Source: a virus. Taken from it: a DNA stretch of 45,662 nt. Under the pieces are notes generated by a model. The model was given only the letters and a program-made list of their open reading frames with translations. It did no database searches and had not been told where the DNA came from. Positions 12,983 through 19,951 of this stretch are shown here, piece after piece. Numbering within the stretch: position 1 is the stretch's first letter; every line of letters begins with the position of its first letter. The position numbers and the translations under genes are program-made. The stretch covers positions 1 to 45,662 of IMG/VR virus record IMGVR_UViG_3300048838_000929; one strand, written 5' to 3'.

Positions 12983-13558
12983 ATGAAATTCATGATTTTC
13001 GCAATGGCACTCATGGGTGCCGGCACTGCCCAGGCCTCGGACTTCGTTCTGCCAGGAGAGCCGATCCAGGCCGTGCCCATGCACAGCACGAGCGCAATCC
13101 TCCTGTCAGATTTCGTCGAAAATTCCATTCAGCCTGCCGCCGTCCTTCAGGTGCTCTCCATCGACGGACAGCAGATTATCCTTGTCGAGCGCGATGGGAA
13201 ACACGCCGCACTCGTCAGCCAGGAAATCATGGATCGGCTGACGCTCCGCATCGAAGGTGAGGGACAGGATAAAAAGCAGCAGGGCGGATACTGCGACAGC
13301 TCCTGCATTGATGATGCAGTAGGAAAAGGCCTCTCAGGATCGCTCGGAGGCGCAAAGGATGGTGCAGTCGTCGGCGCTGCAGTCGGAGCTGGAGCAGGCG
13401 CTTACGTCGGCGGGCTCCCAGGCGCAGGCCTCGGCGGATTTATTGGTGGTGGTGTCGGCGCAGTTGGCGGTGGCGCAGTTGGCGGAACCGCTGGCGCCAT
13501 CGAAGGTTACAACACATGCGAAAAGGAGAAACACGACAAATGCAAAGACGGGAAATGA
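12983..13558 (+). CDS. Secreted protein with glycine-zipper C-terminus
   Basis: 191 aa. A classical signal peptide (KFMIFAMALMGAGTAQAS, cleavage about residue 19) shows export. Residues 20-90 form a beta-rich domain (AAVLQVLSIDGQQIILVE). Two cysteines (CDSSC, about 108-112) lie before a long Gly/Ala segment (about 115-175) of repeated G-x3-G steps, a glycine zipper that could insert in or span a membrane. A short Cys-containing tail follows. Similar architecture occurs in outer-membrane and pore-type proteins. Encoded just before a three-span membrane protein, so a lysis or superinfection-exclusion role is possible. Function unproven. Confidence 0.7.
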   Translation: MKFMIFAMALMGAGTAQASDFVLPGEPIQAVPMHSTSAILLSDFVENSIQPAAVLQVLSIDGQQIILVERDGKHAALVSQEIMDRLTLRIEGEGQDKKQQGGYCDSSCIDDAVGKGLSGSLGGAKDGAVVGAAVGAGAGAYVGGLPGAGLGGFIGGGVGAVGGGAVGGTAGAIEGYNTCEKEKHDKCKDGK

Positions 13559-13842
13559 TACTCACAGCGGAAAATTTAGTTCGTCTGGTTCCGGCAGTGG
13601 TTTTCCTTCTGAACTGCTACGCCATCGGAATTATCGCGGATCTCGCAGGGAATACCATGGCCGCTATCGTCTGTGGCACAAATTCAGCAGTGATCGGATT
13701 CGCCACAATCAAATGGACCGGAATTTATCAGCCCAATATGCAAAAGTGGGAAATCAAAGGATTCAGAATCGGAGGCATGATTGCCTTGATTTTCGGCCTC
13801 GTTCTCGCCACAGTCGGACTGGTGAACATGATTTATACATAG
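13540..13842 (+). CDS. Three-span membrane protein, holin candidate
   Basis: 100 aa from the ATG at 13540 (AGGAGAAAC upstream); an upstream ATG at 13516 lies within the previous gene. Three membrane helices: LVRLVPAVVFLLNCYAIGII (about 10-32), AAIVCGTNSAVIGFATI (about 38-58) and GGMIALIFGLVLATVGLV (about 76-97). Length and topology match class I holins, which permeabilise the inner membrane at lysis, but no sequence-specific signature was recognised. Confidence 0.6.
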   Translation: MQRREMILTAENLVRLVPAVVFLLNCYAIGIIADLAGNTMAAIVCGTNSAVIGFATIKWTGIYQPNMQKWEIKGFRIGGMIALIFGLVLATVGLVNMIYT

Positions 13843-13851
13843 GAGTATTCA

Positions 13852-14076
13852 ATGCCTGAATTGACCAAGCGCGAACACTTCGCTCTGGAAATCGCAAAGG
13901 CCATGTGCAATGGCAACATGAAAATCAAACGCGACGTGGACGATCTCGTCAAGGGTGCGATTCGCGCTGCTGACGCCATGCTGGCTGAACTGGAAAAACC
14001 AGTGGAACAGCCGCCAGTGGATGCGCCTGAAAAGGAAAAAGGCAAAGGACACGACAAGGACAAGGACGAGGACTGA
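13852..14076 (+). CDS. Small phage protein with 'LTKREHFA' start
   Basis: 74 aa. LTKREHFALEIAKAM followed by AIRAADAMLAELEK matches a very common family of short phage proteins (typically TKREYFAAMAMQGL...ADALIAEL) of unknown function. The C-terminal 25 residues are a Pro/Lys/Glu/Asp-rich disordered tail. Confidence 0.7.
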   Translation: MPELTKREHFALEIAKAMCNGNMKIKRDVDDLVKGAIRAADAMLAELEKPVEQPPVDAPEKEKGKGHDKDKDED

Positions 14077-14078
14077 TC

Positions 14079-14357
14079 ATGAAAATGGGTGACGCAAGCT
14101 TTCCGATTAAAATTCTGGCCGCCGCTGCCATAGGATCCAGCGCCATATCTGCAATCGTCGCAACTGTGCTCATGGTGATGAAGGATCCCGAGGTTGCACG
14201 GCTCGAAATGGATCACGAGGCCTGTGTCACCCAATGCGTGACCATTCTAAGGGACAAACAGGTTTTTCCTGACTTTCAGCAAATGGTCAATGAATGCTCC
14301 AGGAAATTTGGCGCCGGGTGCTTCCTGGTGAGCGAAAAACTGAACGAAAAAAAATGA
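14079..14357 (+). CDS. Single-span membrane protein with cysteine-rich domain
   Basis: 92 aa. A membrane helix near the N-terminus (ILAAAAIGSSAISAIVATVLMV, about 12-33) is followed by a domain with four cysteines (CVTQC, CSRKFGAGC) that could form disulfides outside the cytoplasm. The layout is compatible with a spanin-type or exclusion protein, but there is no family match. Confidence 0.6.
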   Translation: MKMGDASFPIKILAAAAIGSSAISAIVATVLMVMKDPEVARLEMDHEACVTQCVTILRDKQVFPDFQQMVNECSRKFGAGCFLVSEKLNEKK

Positions 14358-14365
14358 GGCTCCCC

Positions 14366-14611
14366 ATGGACGATATTCAGCAGCTCATGAACCTGTGCAT
14401 AAAAATCGTCGGCTCTGACCACATCGGCGAAATGGGTGAAGCCGCCAGAAACGATGTTCACGATTCACTGCTCGCGCTCGCAACGCAGAGCACACCAATT
14501 CCCAAGGAAACCTACGAAAACCTCGTGGGAAACATGCTGCTCTATTATCTGACAGGACTTCTGAAGGGGTATAACCTTGGAATCAAAATGGCAGCCGATC
14601 GAGAATTATAG
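14366..14611 (+). CDS. Hypothetical small protein
   Basis: 81 aa from the ATG at 14366 with GAGG six bases upstream; the ATG at 14354, overlapping the previous stop, is an alternative. Helical, ending LLKGYNLGIK, like the tail of the protein at 3752-3943. Unrecognised. Confidence 0.55.
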   Translation: MDDIQQLMNLCIKIVGSDHIGEMGEAARNDVHDSLLALATQSTPIPKETYENLVGNMLLYYLTGLLKGYNLGIKMAADREL

Positions 14612-14810
14612 AGGCATCGGAAAACGCGCTCTTTTTGTCGATGCAGACGATTTTATTTTCACCGGAGAAGGGTTTCCTGACTACTCACGAAAATCTGATT
14701 TCGTCTTTCTTGACGATGCGAATTTCAAATTTGAACCAACCCATTTCATGCCCTTGCCGGAACCGCCAAAGAGGAAAAAGAACAATGACGGAGTTTTTGC
14801 TAACAGATAA
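14577..14810 (+). CDS. DUF551-like small protein
   Basis: 77 aa with TTG start at 14577 (AAGGGG upstream), overlapping the previous gene by 35 bases. It begins ESKWQPIENY and ends THFMPLPEPPK, the two hallmarks of the DUF551 family of phage proteins ('W-x-PIE' and 'HWMPLPEPP'). Function unknown. The acidic centre (VDADDFIFTGEGFPDY) is atypical in length. Confidence 0.7.
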   Translation: MESKWQPIENYRGIGKRALFVDADDFIFTGEGFPDYSRKSDFVFLDDANFKFEPTHFMPLPEPPKRKKNNDGVFANR

Positions 14811-14985
14811 CGTGATCCACCGCATTCAGGGAATTCAGGCCATCTACAACAAATTCCGCGAGCAATGCGTGGAAAAAGGCTATGAAGACGCACACACGGT
14901 CGCCTACGATCTGACAGTGGTCTACCTGGAGCAAACCAGGAAAAACACGATCGCCATGACCAAGGTGAACACCGATGGAAATTGA
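14785..14985 (+). CDS. Hypothetical small helical protein
   Basis: 66 aa from the ATG at 14785 (GAGGAAAAAG upstream), overlapping the DUF551-like gene; the longer frame from 14635 is a shadow of it. All-helical (HRIQGIQAIYNKFREQCVEKG). Unrecognised. Confidence 0.55.
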   Translation: MTEFLLTDNVIHRIQGIQAIYNKFREQCVEKGYEDAHTVAYDLTVVYLEQTRKNTIAMTKVNTDGN

Positions 14986-15208
14986 ACACGTCAGTCTCGC
15001 AATAAGCACCGGGACACTCTTCGTTCTGATTTACCTCGTCTGGTATCTGCAAAGACTTCAGGCGCAAATTCATGAGCTGAGGAAGCGAAACGCTCAAGCG
15101 CAGCCGCAGCAGGATAAAGCCGAACTGCCAGCATGGGGCAGAAATGTTCACCTGGATAAACCGCCAGGAACGCGCATCTCCGAAATCGAGGAAAGGAAAA
15201 CGCACTGA
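14975..15208 (+). CDS. N-terminally anchored small protein (spanin-like layout)
   Basis: 77 aa. A membrane helix at about 7-24 (LAISTGTLFVLIYLVWYL) is followed by a charged helical stretch (QRLQAQIHELRKRNAQAQ) and a polar Pro-containing tail. One membrane anchor plus a coiled-coil periplasmic part is the layout of an inner-membrane spanin (Rz), but the coiled coil is short and no embedded o-spanin with a lipobox was found. Its ATG overlaps the previous gene by 11 bases. Confidence 0.55.
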   Translation: MEIEHVSLAISTGTLFVLIYLVWYLQRLQAQIHELRKRNAQAQPQQDKAELPAWGRNVHLDKPPGTRISEIEERKTH

Positions 15209-15618
15209 TGGAACTGAACCGCGAACAACTCGACAAGCTGAAACGAAACTACCTGAATTCACGCGGAATCGGCGTGGATCTTTTCTTTCCCGGGACAGAG
15301 AAGTACCGCGAGGAATTGGAAAAGTTCAAAGACGAAATGGCGGCGAAGTGGAAGCTGGAGGATATGATGAAGGCCTTCCCTCGGGAGAGGTTTTTCCTCG
15401 AACACAACCGCGAGAAAGGCCAGGAAATTTCGCGTTTCGATTTAGGCCATGGCTGGCTCTACACCAGAACCGTCTGGAGCGGCGATAACATCGACGGCAG
15501 CATGGTCTTTGTTCCGAAGCAGGAAGTGGAGCTGGCAGAGGAACCCAGTATCATCTCCAGCGTGGCTGAAGGCTCGCTGAGGGTGGAACGCAGGGACATT
15601 GACGACGAGACGTTTTAA
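15208..15618 (+). CDS. Hypothetical charged protein
   Basis: 136 aa, ATG overlapping the previous stop by one base. The N-terminal half is highly charged and helical (REQLDKLKRNYLNSRGIG; EELEKFKDEMAAKWK). The C-terminal half is beta-like (GWLYTRTVWSGDNIDGSMVFVP). No family recognised. Confidence 0.6.
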   Translation: MELNREQLDKLKRNYLNSRGIGVDLFFPGTEKYREELEKFKDEMAAKWKLEDMMKAFPRERFFLEHNREKGQEISRFDLGHGWLYTRTVWSGDNIDGSMVFVPKQEVELAEEPSIISSVAEGSLRVERRDIDDETF

Positions 15619-15746
15619 GAGGCTCCCTGACCCGATCCATGCGTGGATGAACCGCGGACAGGGAGCGAAAGAAAAGCAAACCCCACCACACGCTCCCATT
15701 ATCCCACGATCTGAAAACGTGGTGCAGCACGGGTTTTTGGCTTATC

Positions 15747-15914
15747 ATGAAGGGGAACCACAAAGGTCCCAAAAAAATGATGGAAGAGAAAAACCCCTCG
15801 AAGAAAAAAGCGGCGATCACCTTCGCCATCGCTATCAGCGTTCCTGCCCTGACAGAAATCGTCATCGGTTTCGTGAAAGTTGCTGCCGCCATCATTCGGG
15901 AATTCATGCGCTGA
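15747..15914 (+). CDS. Small basic membrane protein
   Basis: 55 aa from the ATG at 15747; the adjacent ATGs at 15777/15780 would give a 44-45-aa form and are equally plausible because neither site has a strong SD. A Lys-rich N-terminus (NPSKKKA) precedes one membrane helix (ITFAIAISVPALTEIVIGF). The 128 bases before it hold no supported gene. Confidence 0.45.
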   Translation: MKGNHKGPKKMMEEKNPSKKKAAITFAIAISVPALTEIVIGFVKVAAAIIREFMR

Positions 15915-15939
15915 TTTTGCATGGAACCACTATTTTTGC

Positions 15940-15968
15940 AGGACAAAACCACCGCAGTATTTTATAAT
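15940..15968 (+). promoter_or_regulatory. Candidate sigma70-type promoter
   Basis: AGGACA (15940-15945), 17 bp, then TATAAT (15963-15968). It lies in the gene-free stretch 15915-16116 and points to the small membrane gene at 16117. It could switch on the last early/lysis genes separately. Confidence 0.45.
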
Positions 15969-16116
15969 TCCGCAAAATGCAGTCCTTACAATTTTGATTC
16001 CGTCAGGTTGAATTGGTTATCAACAGCGTGCTGTGGAAAATTTGGCCGTGGCGGGCGACAATCATCAGGTGGTTTTTTTTGCAGGCAGTTCAATCTTACA
16101 AAGGGCCAGGAATAAA

Positions 16117-16332
16117 ATGCAACCCGCACTCTACCTTTCCATGTTCGACGGCGTAAACTGCTATTCCCGCAAAGACGTGAAACGCGCAAAGAAGAAAAAA
16201 ATCTGGGAGCGCATCGGAAAAACCGTGGCCTACGGAGCAGCTATTCTGGCCGCTGCAGTCGGTGGGGAAAACTTCATGGAGTACGCAACCGTCTCCGCTG
16301 CCCTCTGCCTCACCCTGGAGTGCCTGAGATAA
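16117..16332 (+). CDS. Small membrane protein (one or two spans)
   Basis: 71 aa from the ATG at 16117 with an AGGA SD; the frame upstream from 16033 lacks a start signal. A basic patch (RKDVKRAKKKKIWERIG) precedes two short hydrophobic segments (TVAYGAAILAAAV and TVSAALCLTLECL). Holin-like in size, unassigned. A possible own promoter is at 15940-15968. Confidence 0.55.
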   Translation: MQPALYLSMFDGVNCYSRKDVKRAKKKKIWERIGKTVAYGAAILAAAVGGENFMEYATVSAALCLTLECLR

Positions 16333-16506
16333 TTTCCAGCCAGGTCTTCCCCATCGAGGTCCCGGTTCCACACCGCAAGGGCCGTAGTTTTTTCATGCCC
16401 TGAATCACCACCATGGGAATAACTCCAAAAACCATAACCGCGTGTTTACTCCAAATATCCCCCGAAGGTATAACCAGAAAAACGCCCACCCACAGGAGAA
16501 AATCCA

Positions 16507-16776
16507 ATGCCGGTGAATCGGAAAATCGACAATGACCAAATGAACAAACCGTTTTTGGAAAAAGGCGCAGAAGTGATTTGCCCAAACTGCAAAAAGTTTC
16601 AGGCCAGGGTGACGCAAAATATCCCCTACGGCACAGGCCTGAAATCCAGCATGTTCGAGGGACCAGCCATAAAAAAAGGAGCGCCAATGAAATGCGTGGA
16701 ATGCGGAATGCCCTGGTTCCTGGTAGCGACAGGACAAATCCACCTGAAAGGCGGGTGGTTTCCAAAATCCAGTTGA
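16507..16776 (+). CDS. Zinc-ribbon-like small protein
   Basis: 89 aa with an AGGAG SD. CPNC (about 25-28) and CVEC (about 63-66) make a four-cysteine zinc ribbon with about 35 intervening residues. Unknown partner; such proteins often bind nucleic acid. The 174 bases before it (16333-16506) show no supported gene. Confidence 0.65.
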   Translation: MPVNRKIDNDQMNKPFLEKGAEVICPNCKKFQARVTQNIPYGTGLKSSMFEGPAIKKGAPMKCVECGMPWFLVATGQIHLKGGWFPKSS

Positions 16777-16823
16777 GCTAAAATTTATTCTTCAGTTTCC
16801 CTATAGAAAAAAGAAAAATGAGT

Positions 16824-16858
16824 TGCGGCCTGCGAGTAAAACCCACAGGCCGCATTTT
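16824..16858 (+). terminator. Intrinsic terminator
   Basis: TGCGGCCTG (16824-16832) pairs perfectly with CAGGCCGCA (16846-16854), followed by TTTT. It ends the unit containing the zinc-ribbon gene. Confidence 0.8.
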
Positions 16859-16882
16859 ACTTTCAAAGGATCGCGCAAAAGG

Positions 16883-17014
16883 GTGACGAACTACAAACTC
16901 GTGAAGCTCATCGTGGACAGAATCGAACAGGCGATCATTGCCAAGGCTTGCCTCTATTGTATCTCGAAGATCCTCGGCGTGCTAGGACCCCTCCTGGCCT
17001 GGATTTTCAGCTAA
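16883..17014 (+). CDS. 43-aa amphipathic/membrane peptide, GTG start
   Basis: GTG at 16883; AAAGGA at about 16865 is a distant SD, and the longer frame from 16823 crosses the terminator. An amphipathic basic first half is followed by a hydrophobic helix (ILGVLGPLLAWIF). It is the last plus-strand gene: its stop overlaps the end of the convergent late operon by a few bases. Confidence 0.4.
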   Translation: MTNYKLVKLIVDRIEQAIIAKACLYCISKILGVLGPLLAWIFS

Positions 17015-17357
17015 GTGATTCCTCGACTTTCAGCGATTCCTGAAATTTGAATTTGAAAACCTTCCCGCTGATTGTCAGGTCAATCTGAAAATCAATTCTG
17101 TCACCGTCAGCCAGCGTATCGGTGAAAACCGAATCCAGAATAATATTGATCAAACCGGATCCTGCCGGCGAGACGATTTCAATATCGCCGTCCGCCAGCG
17201 TCACAGACGAAACTCCGTTGTCGCTGTTTTTGAACGTCGCCACGATCGCTGTGCAATTCGTCAAATCCAGTGGAGCACCGGATTTCTTGCGAAAGGCAAA
17301 GGGAATCGTGCGGTCCTCGCCACGAATGAGACTGATTTCCCCCTGAGTACGAGCCAT
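17007..17357 (-). CDS. Tail-fibre/baseplate-associated Ig-like protein
   Basis: 116 aa with a GGAGG SD. The start RGEDRTIPFAFRKKSGAPLDLTNCT and ATFKN pattern is that of small phage 'BppU-like' or Ig-like structural domains, predicted all-beta. It is the last gene of the late operon, beyond the fibre genes, so a fibre accessory or decoration role is likely. Confidence 0.65.
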   Translation of the reverse strand: MARTQGEISLIRGEDRTIPFAFRKKSGAPLDLTNCTAIVATFKNSDNGVSSVTLADGDIEIVSPAGSGLINIILDSVFTDTLADGDRIDFQIDLTISGKVFKFKFQESLKVEESLS

Positions 17358-17374
17358 AAAAATTCCTCCTTTGC

Positions 17375-17731
17375 TTATTCGCAGATTATTTCGCCAACAA
17401 TCACATCGTCCTCGATAACGGCCAGGACTTCCTCTCCATCAATCCGGTCAACCTCCTGAAGCGAATAGACCTCTTCCGCCTTCGCCACCAGTGTCGTCCC
17501 GTCTGATTCAAAAATCGAAAAAACAGCGTGGACGTTCGCCGTCTCAGGCATCGCCAAAGCACTGCTGGCATAATATCCAGGACTGCCGGGAACCAGCGTA
17601 AGTGCCAGCGCAGCCTCAATCTCGGTGTATGGGTTCAGCGTGAAAATGCGAGCGCGAACAACATAGTCAGTTGCTTCGTCGCTCACAGCCACAAACAATG
17701 GAATCGGTTCTGCGAGTTTTACTGGGATCAT
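17375..17731 (-). CDS. Fibre-associated beta protein
   Basis: 118 aa, predicted beta-rich (YVVRARIFT; GSPGYYASSALAMPETANVHAVFSIFESDGT). It resembles small Ig-like domains found next to phage tail fibres. Paired with the gene at 17007 and directly after the collagen-like fibre gene. Confidence 0.6.
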   Translation of the reverse strand: MIPVKLAEPIPLFVAVSDEATDYVVRARIFTLNPYTEIEAALALTLVPGSPGYYASSALAMPETANVHAVFSIFESDGTTLVAKAEEVYSLQEVDRIDGEEVLAVIEDDVIVGEIICE

Positions 17732-17733
17732 TT

Positions 17734-18813
17734 TTAAGAAGTCCTATAGATTTGATATCCATGATAGTCGATTAAAAATCCTTTAGATGTTGCAAGACCA
17801 ACAAGTCCTATTAACTGTGGACCATAAACAATATTTGCAGGCATCAATGGTGCAAAGTTCGATAGGGTTGCAATCAAAACATCATTGACATAACCTTGAT
17901 AAGTTATCGACCCGACGTTAAGTGTTACGACAATCTTAACTTTCATTGAGTTTGTTCGTGTCGCATCAAAAGTCGTATCGACCCAGGTGGAATTATTGTT
18001 GGCCGTTCGTGTTCGCCAGTACCATCGGTTGGTCGTTGGTGCAATTCCATTGCATTGTATGCCAAACCAAAAATCATTCGATTGATACGCATCATCATTT
18101 AAGCCAAAAGCAGAACCAGGATTAAGACCCTCAAAGAAAGCTGAGTCATTAACAGATTGAAGGTCGTTGTGCATTCCAAGCTTAGAATGAAAAACTATCT
18201 TTTGAATGGGCAAAGCCACCATGGAGCCGCCATTCGTGGAAAACGAAAATCCATTTGAGGATATGCCGCTTCTTCCGCCCTGTCCGGTCACTAGAAATTG
18301 TAGCTGGCCCCATGCTTGGCGAAGAATATCCCATCCTGCTGAATGCTGAACAGATGCCGATCCGCTGGAATACATATTTCCCATGGCTTTGGTATATATC
18401 GGGTTGGTCCCTTGGTAGGTCGCGTAATCATCCCATTCAGAAATTATAAGCGGTTCGAGAGGTTCACCACCACCGCCGCCGCCAGTTGGCGCATCAATCC
18501 ACTCGACATCGTAATCTGTATCGCTCGCTTTCGCTGCGATCTGCCCTGTCGTGCCGCCAGGAGCCAAACCAGGACCAGCGGGACCTGTGTCGCCAGTTGC
18601 ACCTGCGGCACCGGCAGGGCCTTCCGGGCCTTGAATATTTCCCTGGAGTGTCCACGTTCCGGCAATCAGTTCGTAAATATCTCCCGTCGCAGTATCAAGA
18701 TAATGATCACCATTCGCCTGACCGGAAATAGTACCAGGAGCACCGGCATCGCTATACCAGCGCGAACCAGGACCGCCTCCACCTCCACCTCCACCAATTA
18801 TCGCCAAAGTCAT
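17734..18813 (-). CDS. Tail fibre with collagen-like segment
   Basis: 359 aa. N-terminal Gly-rich start (IIGGGGGGGGPGSRWYSDAG), then a short domain (DHYLDTATGDIYELIAGTW), then collagen-like G-x-x triplets (about 59-85, GPEGPAGAAGATGDTGPAGP), then GGTTGQIAAKASDTDYDVEW, a motif common in phage fibre proteins. A second Gly run leads to a C-terminal about 240-residue beta-sandwich-like domain that is probably the receptor-binding part. The G-x-x segment should form a trimeric stalk. The two possible glycosyltransferases encoded upstream could modify it (inference). A+T content of the C-terminal part is higher than in its neighbours, suggesting recent domain exchange. Confidence 0.8.
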   Translation of the reverse strand: MTLAIIGGGGGGGGPGSRWYSDAGAPGTISGQANGDHYLDTATGDIYELIAGTWTLQGNIQGPEGPAGAAGATGDTGPAGPGLAPGGTTGQIAAKASDTDYDVEWIDAPTGGGGGGEPLEPLIISEWDDYATYQGTNPIYTKAMGNMYSSGSASVQHSAGWDILRQAWGQLQFLVTGQGGRSGISSNGFSFSTNGGSMVALPIQKIVFHSKLGMHNDLQSVNDSAFFEGLNPGSAFGLNDDAYQSNDFWFGIQCNGIAPTTNRWYWRTRTANNNSTWVDTTFDATRTNSMKVKIVVTLNVGSITYQGYVNDVLIATLSNFAPLMPANIVYGPQLIGLVGLATSKGFLIDYHGYQIYRTS

Positions 18814-19301
18814 GCGCTCATCTCCCAGTGCTTTGAAAGCTGACGACGGAATTCAAAAATCGCGTCCACATACGCCTGATTCTGAAATTTCCCATCGTCA
18901 GTCAGTTTCACGTTTCCTGCGTTATAGGCGCAAAGCGCCTTTGCGATATCGTTGTTGTATCGCTCCATCTGGTAGAGAAAATATCGCACGCCATGATCGA
19001 ACGCCACACGTTCTGCCCAGCAAAGGCTCATCAGCGGTCCTTTGAAACCCTGCCAGCGTGCGGTCCCTCCCATCACCTGAAGCAGCCCATAGGAAAACGA
19101 CTGGAGCTGCAATTCAGTCGCAAAACTGATATTCAGCTCCCGCGAGTTTTCCTTCACCTGCCACGGCCACTGGTAGCCAGATTCAAACCGCACTGCCCAT
19201 GGATCCAGCGCACTTTCGCGCATCGCCATGGCCAGAAGTGTTTCCCTGATTTCGCGCGGAAGTTCCCGCGTCCAATCCTTGATGCGTGCGATAATTTCCA
19301 T
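18810..19301 (-). CDS. Lytic transglycosylase (SLT family), candidate endolysin
   Basis: 163 aa. Catalytic region MAMRESALDPWAVR (Glu29), then SYGLLQVMGGTARWQG (about 70-85) and ALCAYNAGNV (about 122-131) followed by NQAYVDAIF: the ES-GLLQ-AYNAG series of soluble lytic transglycosylases, which cleave peptidoglycan glycan strands. No signal peptide. It lies in the tail-fibre cassette with 4-base overlaps on both sides, so it is either the endolysin or a virion-associated lysin. It is the only peptidoglycan enzyme I recognised in the genome. Confidence 0.85.
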   Translation of the reverse strand: MEIIARIKDWTRELPREIRETLLAMAMRESALDPWAVRFESGYQWPWQVKENSRELNISFATELQLQSFSYGLLQVMGGTARWQGFKGPLMSLCWAERVAFDHGVRYFLYQMERYNNDIAKALCAYNAGNVKLTDDGKFQNQAYVDAIFEFRRQLSKHWEMSA

Positions 19302-19951
19302 TACGTCCTCAAAATATTGCTTTCAGTGAAGTCTGGCAGAAACGCGCGTTTTTTTGTGCCGAGTTTCGCGTGGAGCTGCGCACCAATGCTGTCCTGCTGG
19401 GTTGGCTGTGGCAGTCCGCCATTCGCTTTCAGCCACGAGTAGACGAAACCGGAAACACTGATTTCCTGTGGCGAAGCAGGATTCCAGACACGCAGGCCTC
19501 CAGGAAGCGTGGTTTCGGTTCGGCTGGCAGGAACACTCAGCGCCGCCGCTGCTTCAGGAGACAGAAGGCTTGACCAGACAGTGTTGCCAGTATCGTCCTC
19601 AGAAATCGCCTCGGAAATTGCACGCTGCCAGTTGTTGTCCTCGGGAAACGTAAGGCCTGGATAGTAGACAACGATATCGCTTGGCTGCGCGGAAATCACA
19701 TTCTGCAAAACCCAATTGAACGCATAAATAGCGTCGGAATTTGCTGGCGCCTCGCAGTAGCGAATGCGGTTGCGCTCGCATTTGCTCACAAGTAGCTCGC
19801 GGGCCTCTTCAGGATTCGCGTCTGGGTAATTCAGATTCACAAAATAATCAGCCGCACGAAACGCGCGTTCGCGGGTTGCTATGAGCTGATCCAAAGACTG
19901 AATCAGTTTCTCCACAGGTTCCTTGCCAACGATTACAACGCGGGTATTCAT
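19301..19951 (-). CDS. Possible glycosyltransferase-like protein in the fibre cassette
   Basis: 216 aa. Layout is Rossmann/GT-A-like: VVIVGKEPVEKLIQSLDQL at the start, a region with many Asn/Ala (NSDAIYAFNWVLQNV), then SDIVVYYPGLTFPEDNNW where a GT2 enzyme would carry its D-x-D. The metal-binding Asp pair is not clear, so activity is uncertain. It overlaps the GT9 gene by 4 bases, suggesting they act together. Identification is tentative. Confidence 0.45.
   Translation of the reverse strand: MNTRVVIVGKEPVEKLIQSLDQLIATRERAFRAADYFVNLNYPDANPEEARELLVSKCERNRIRYCEAPANSDAIYAFNWVLQNVISAQPSDIVVYYPGLTFPEDNNWQRAISEAISEDDTGNTVWSSLLSPEAAAALSVPASRTETTLPGGLRVWNPASPQEISVSGFVYSWLKANGGLPQPTQQDSIGAQLHAKLGTKKRAFLPDFTESNILRT

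Noticed and set aside
15599-15967. 122-aa frame overlapping the end of the gene at 15208-15618 (looked at as an overlapping spanin)
   Set aside because: No lipobox, no membrane helix, and a His/Arg-rich composition; only the 15747-15914 frame has a plausible membrane protein.
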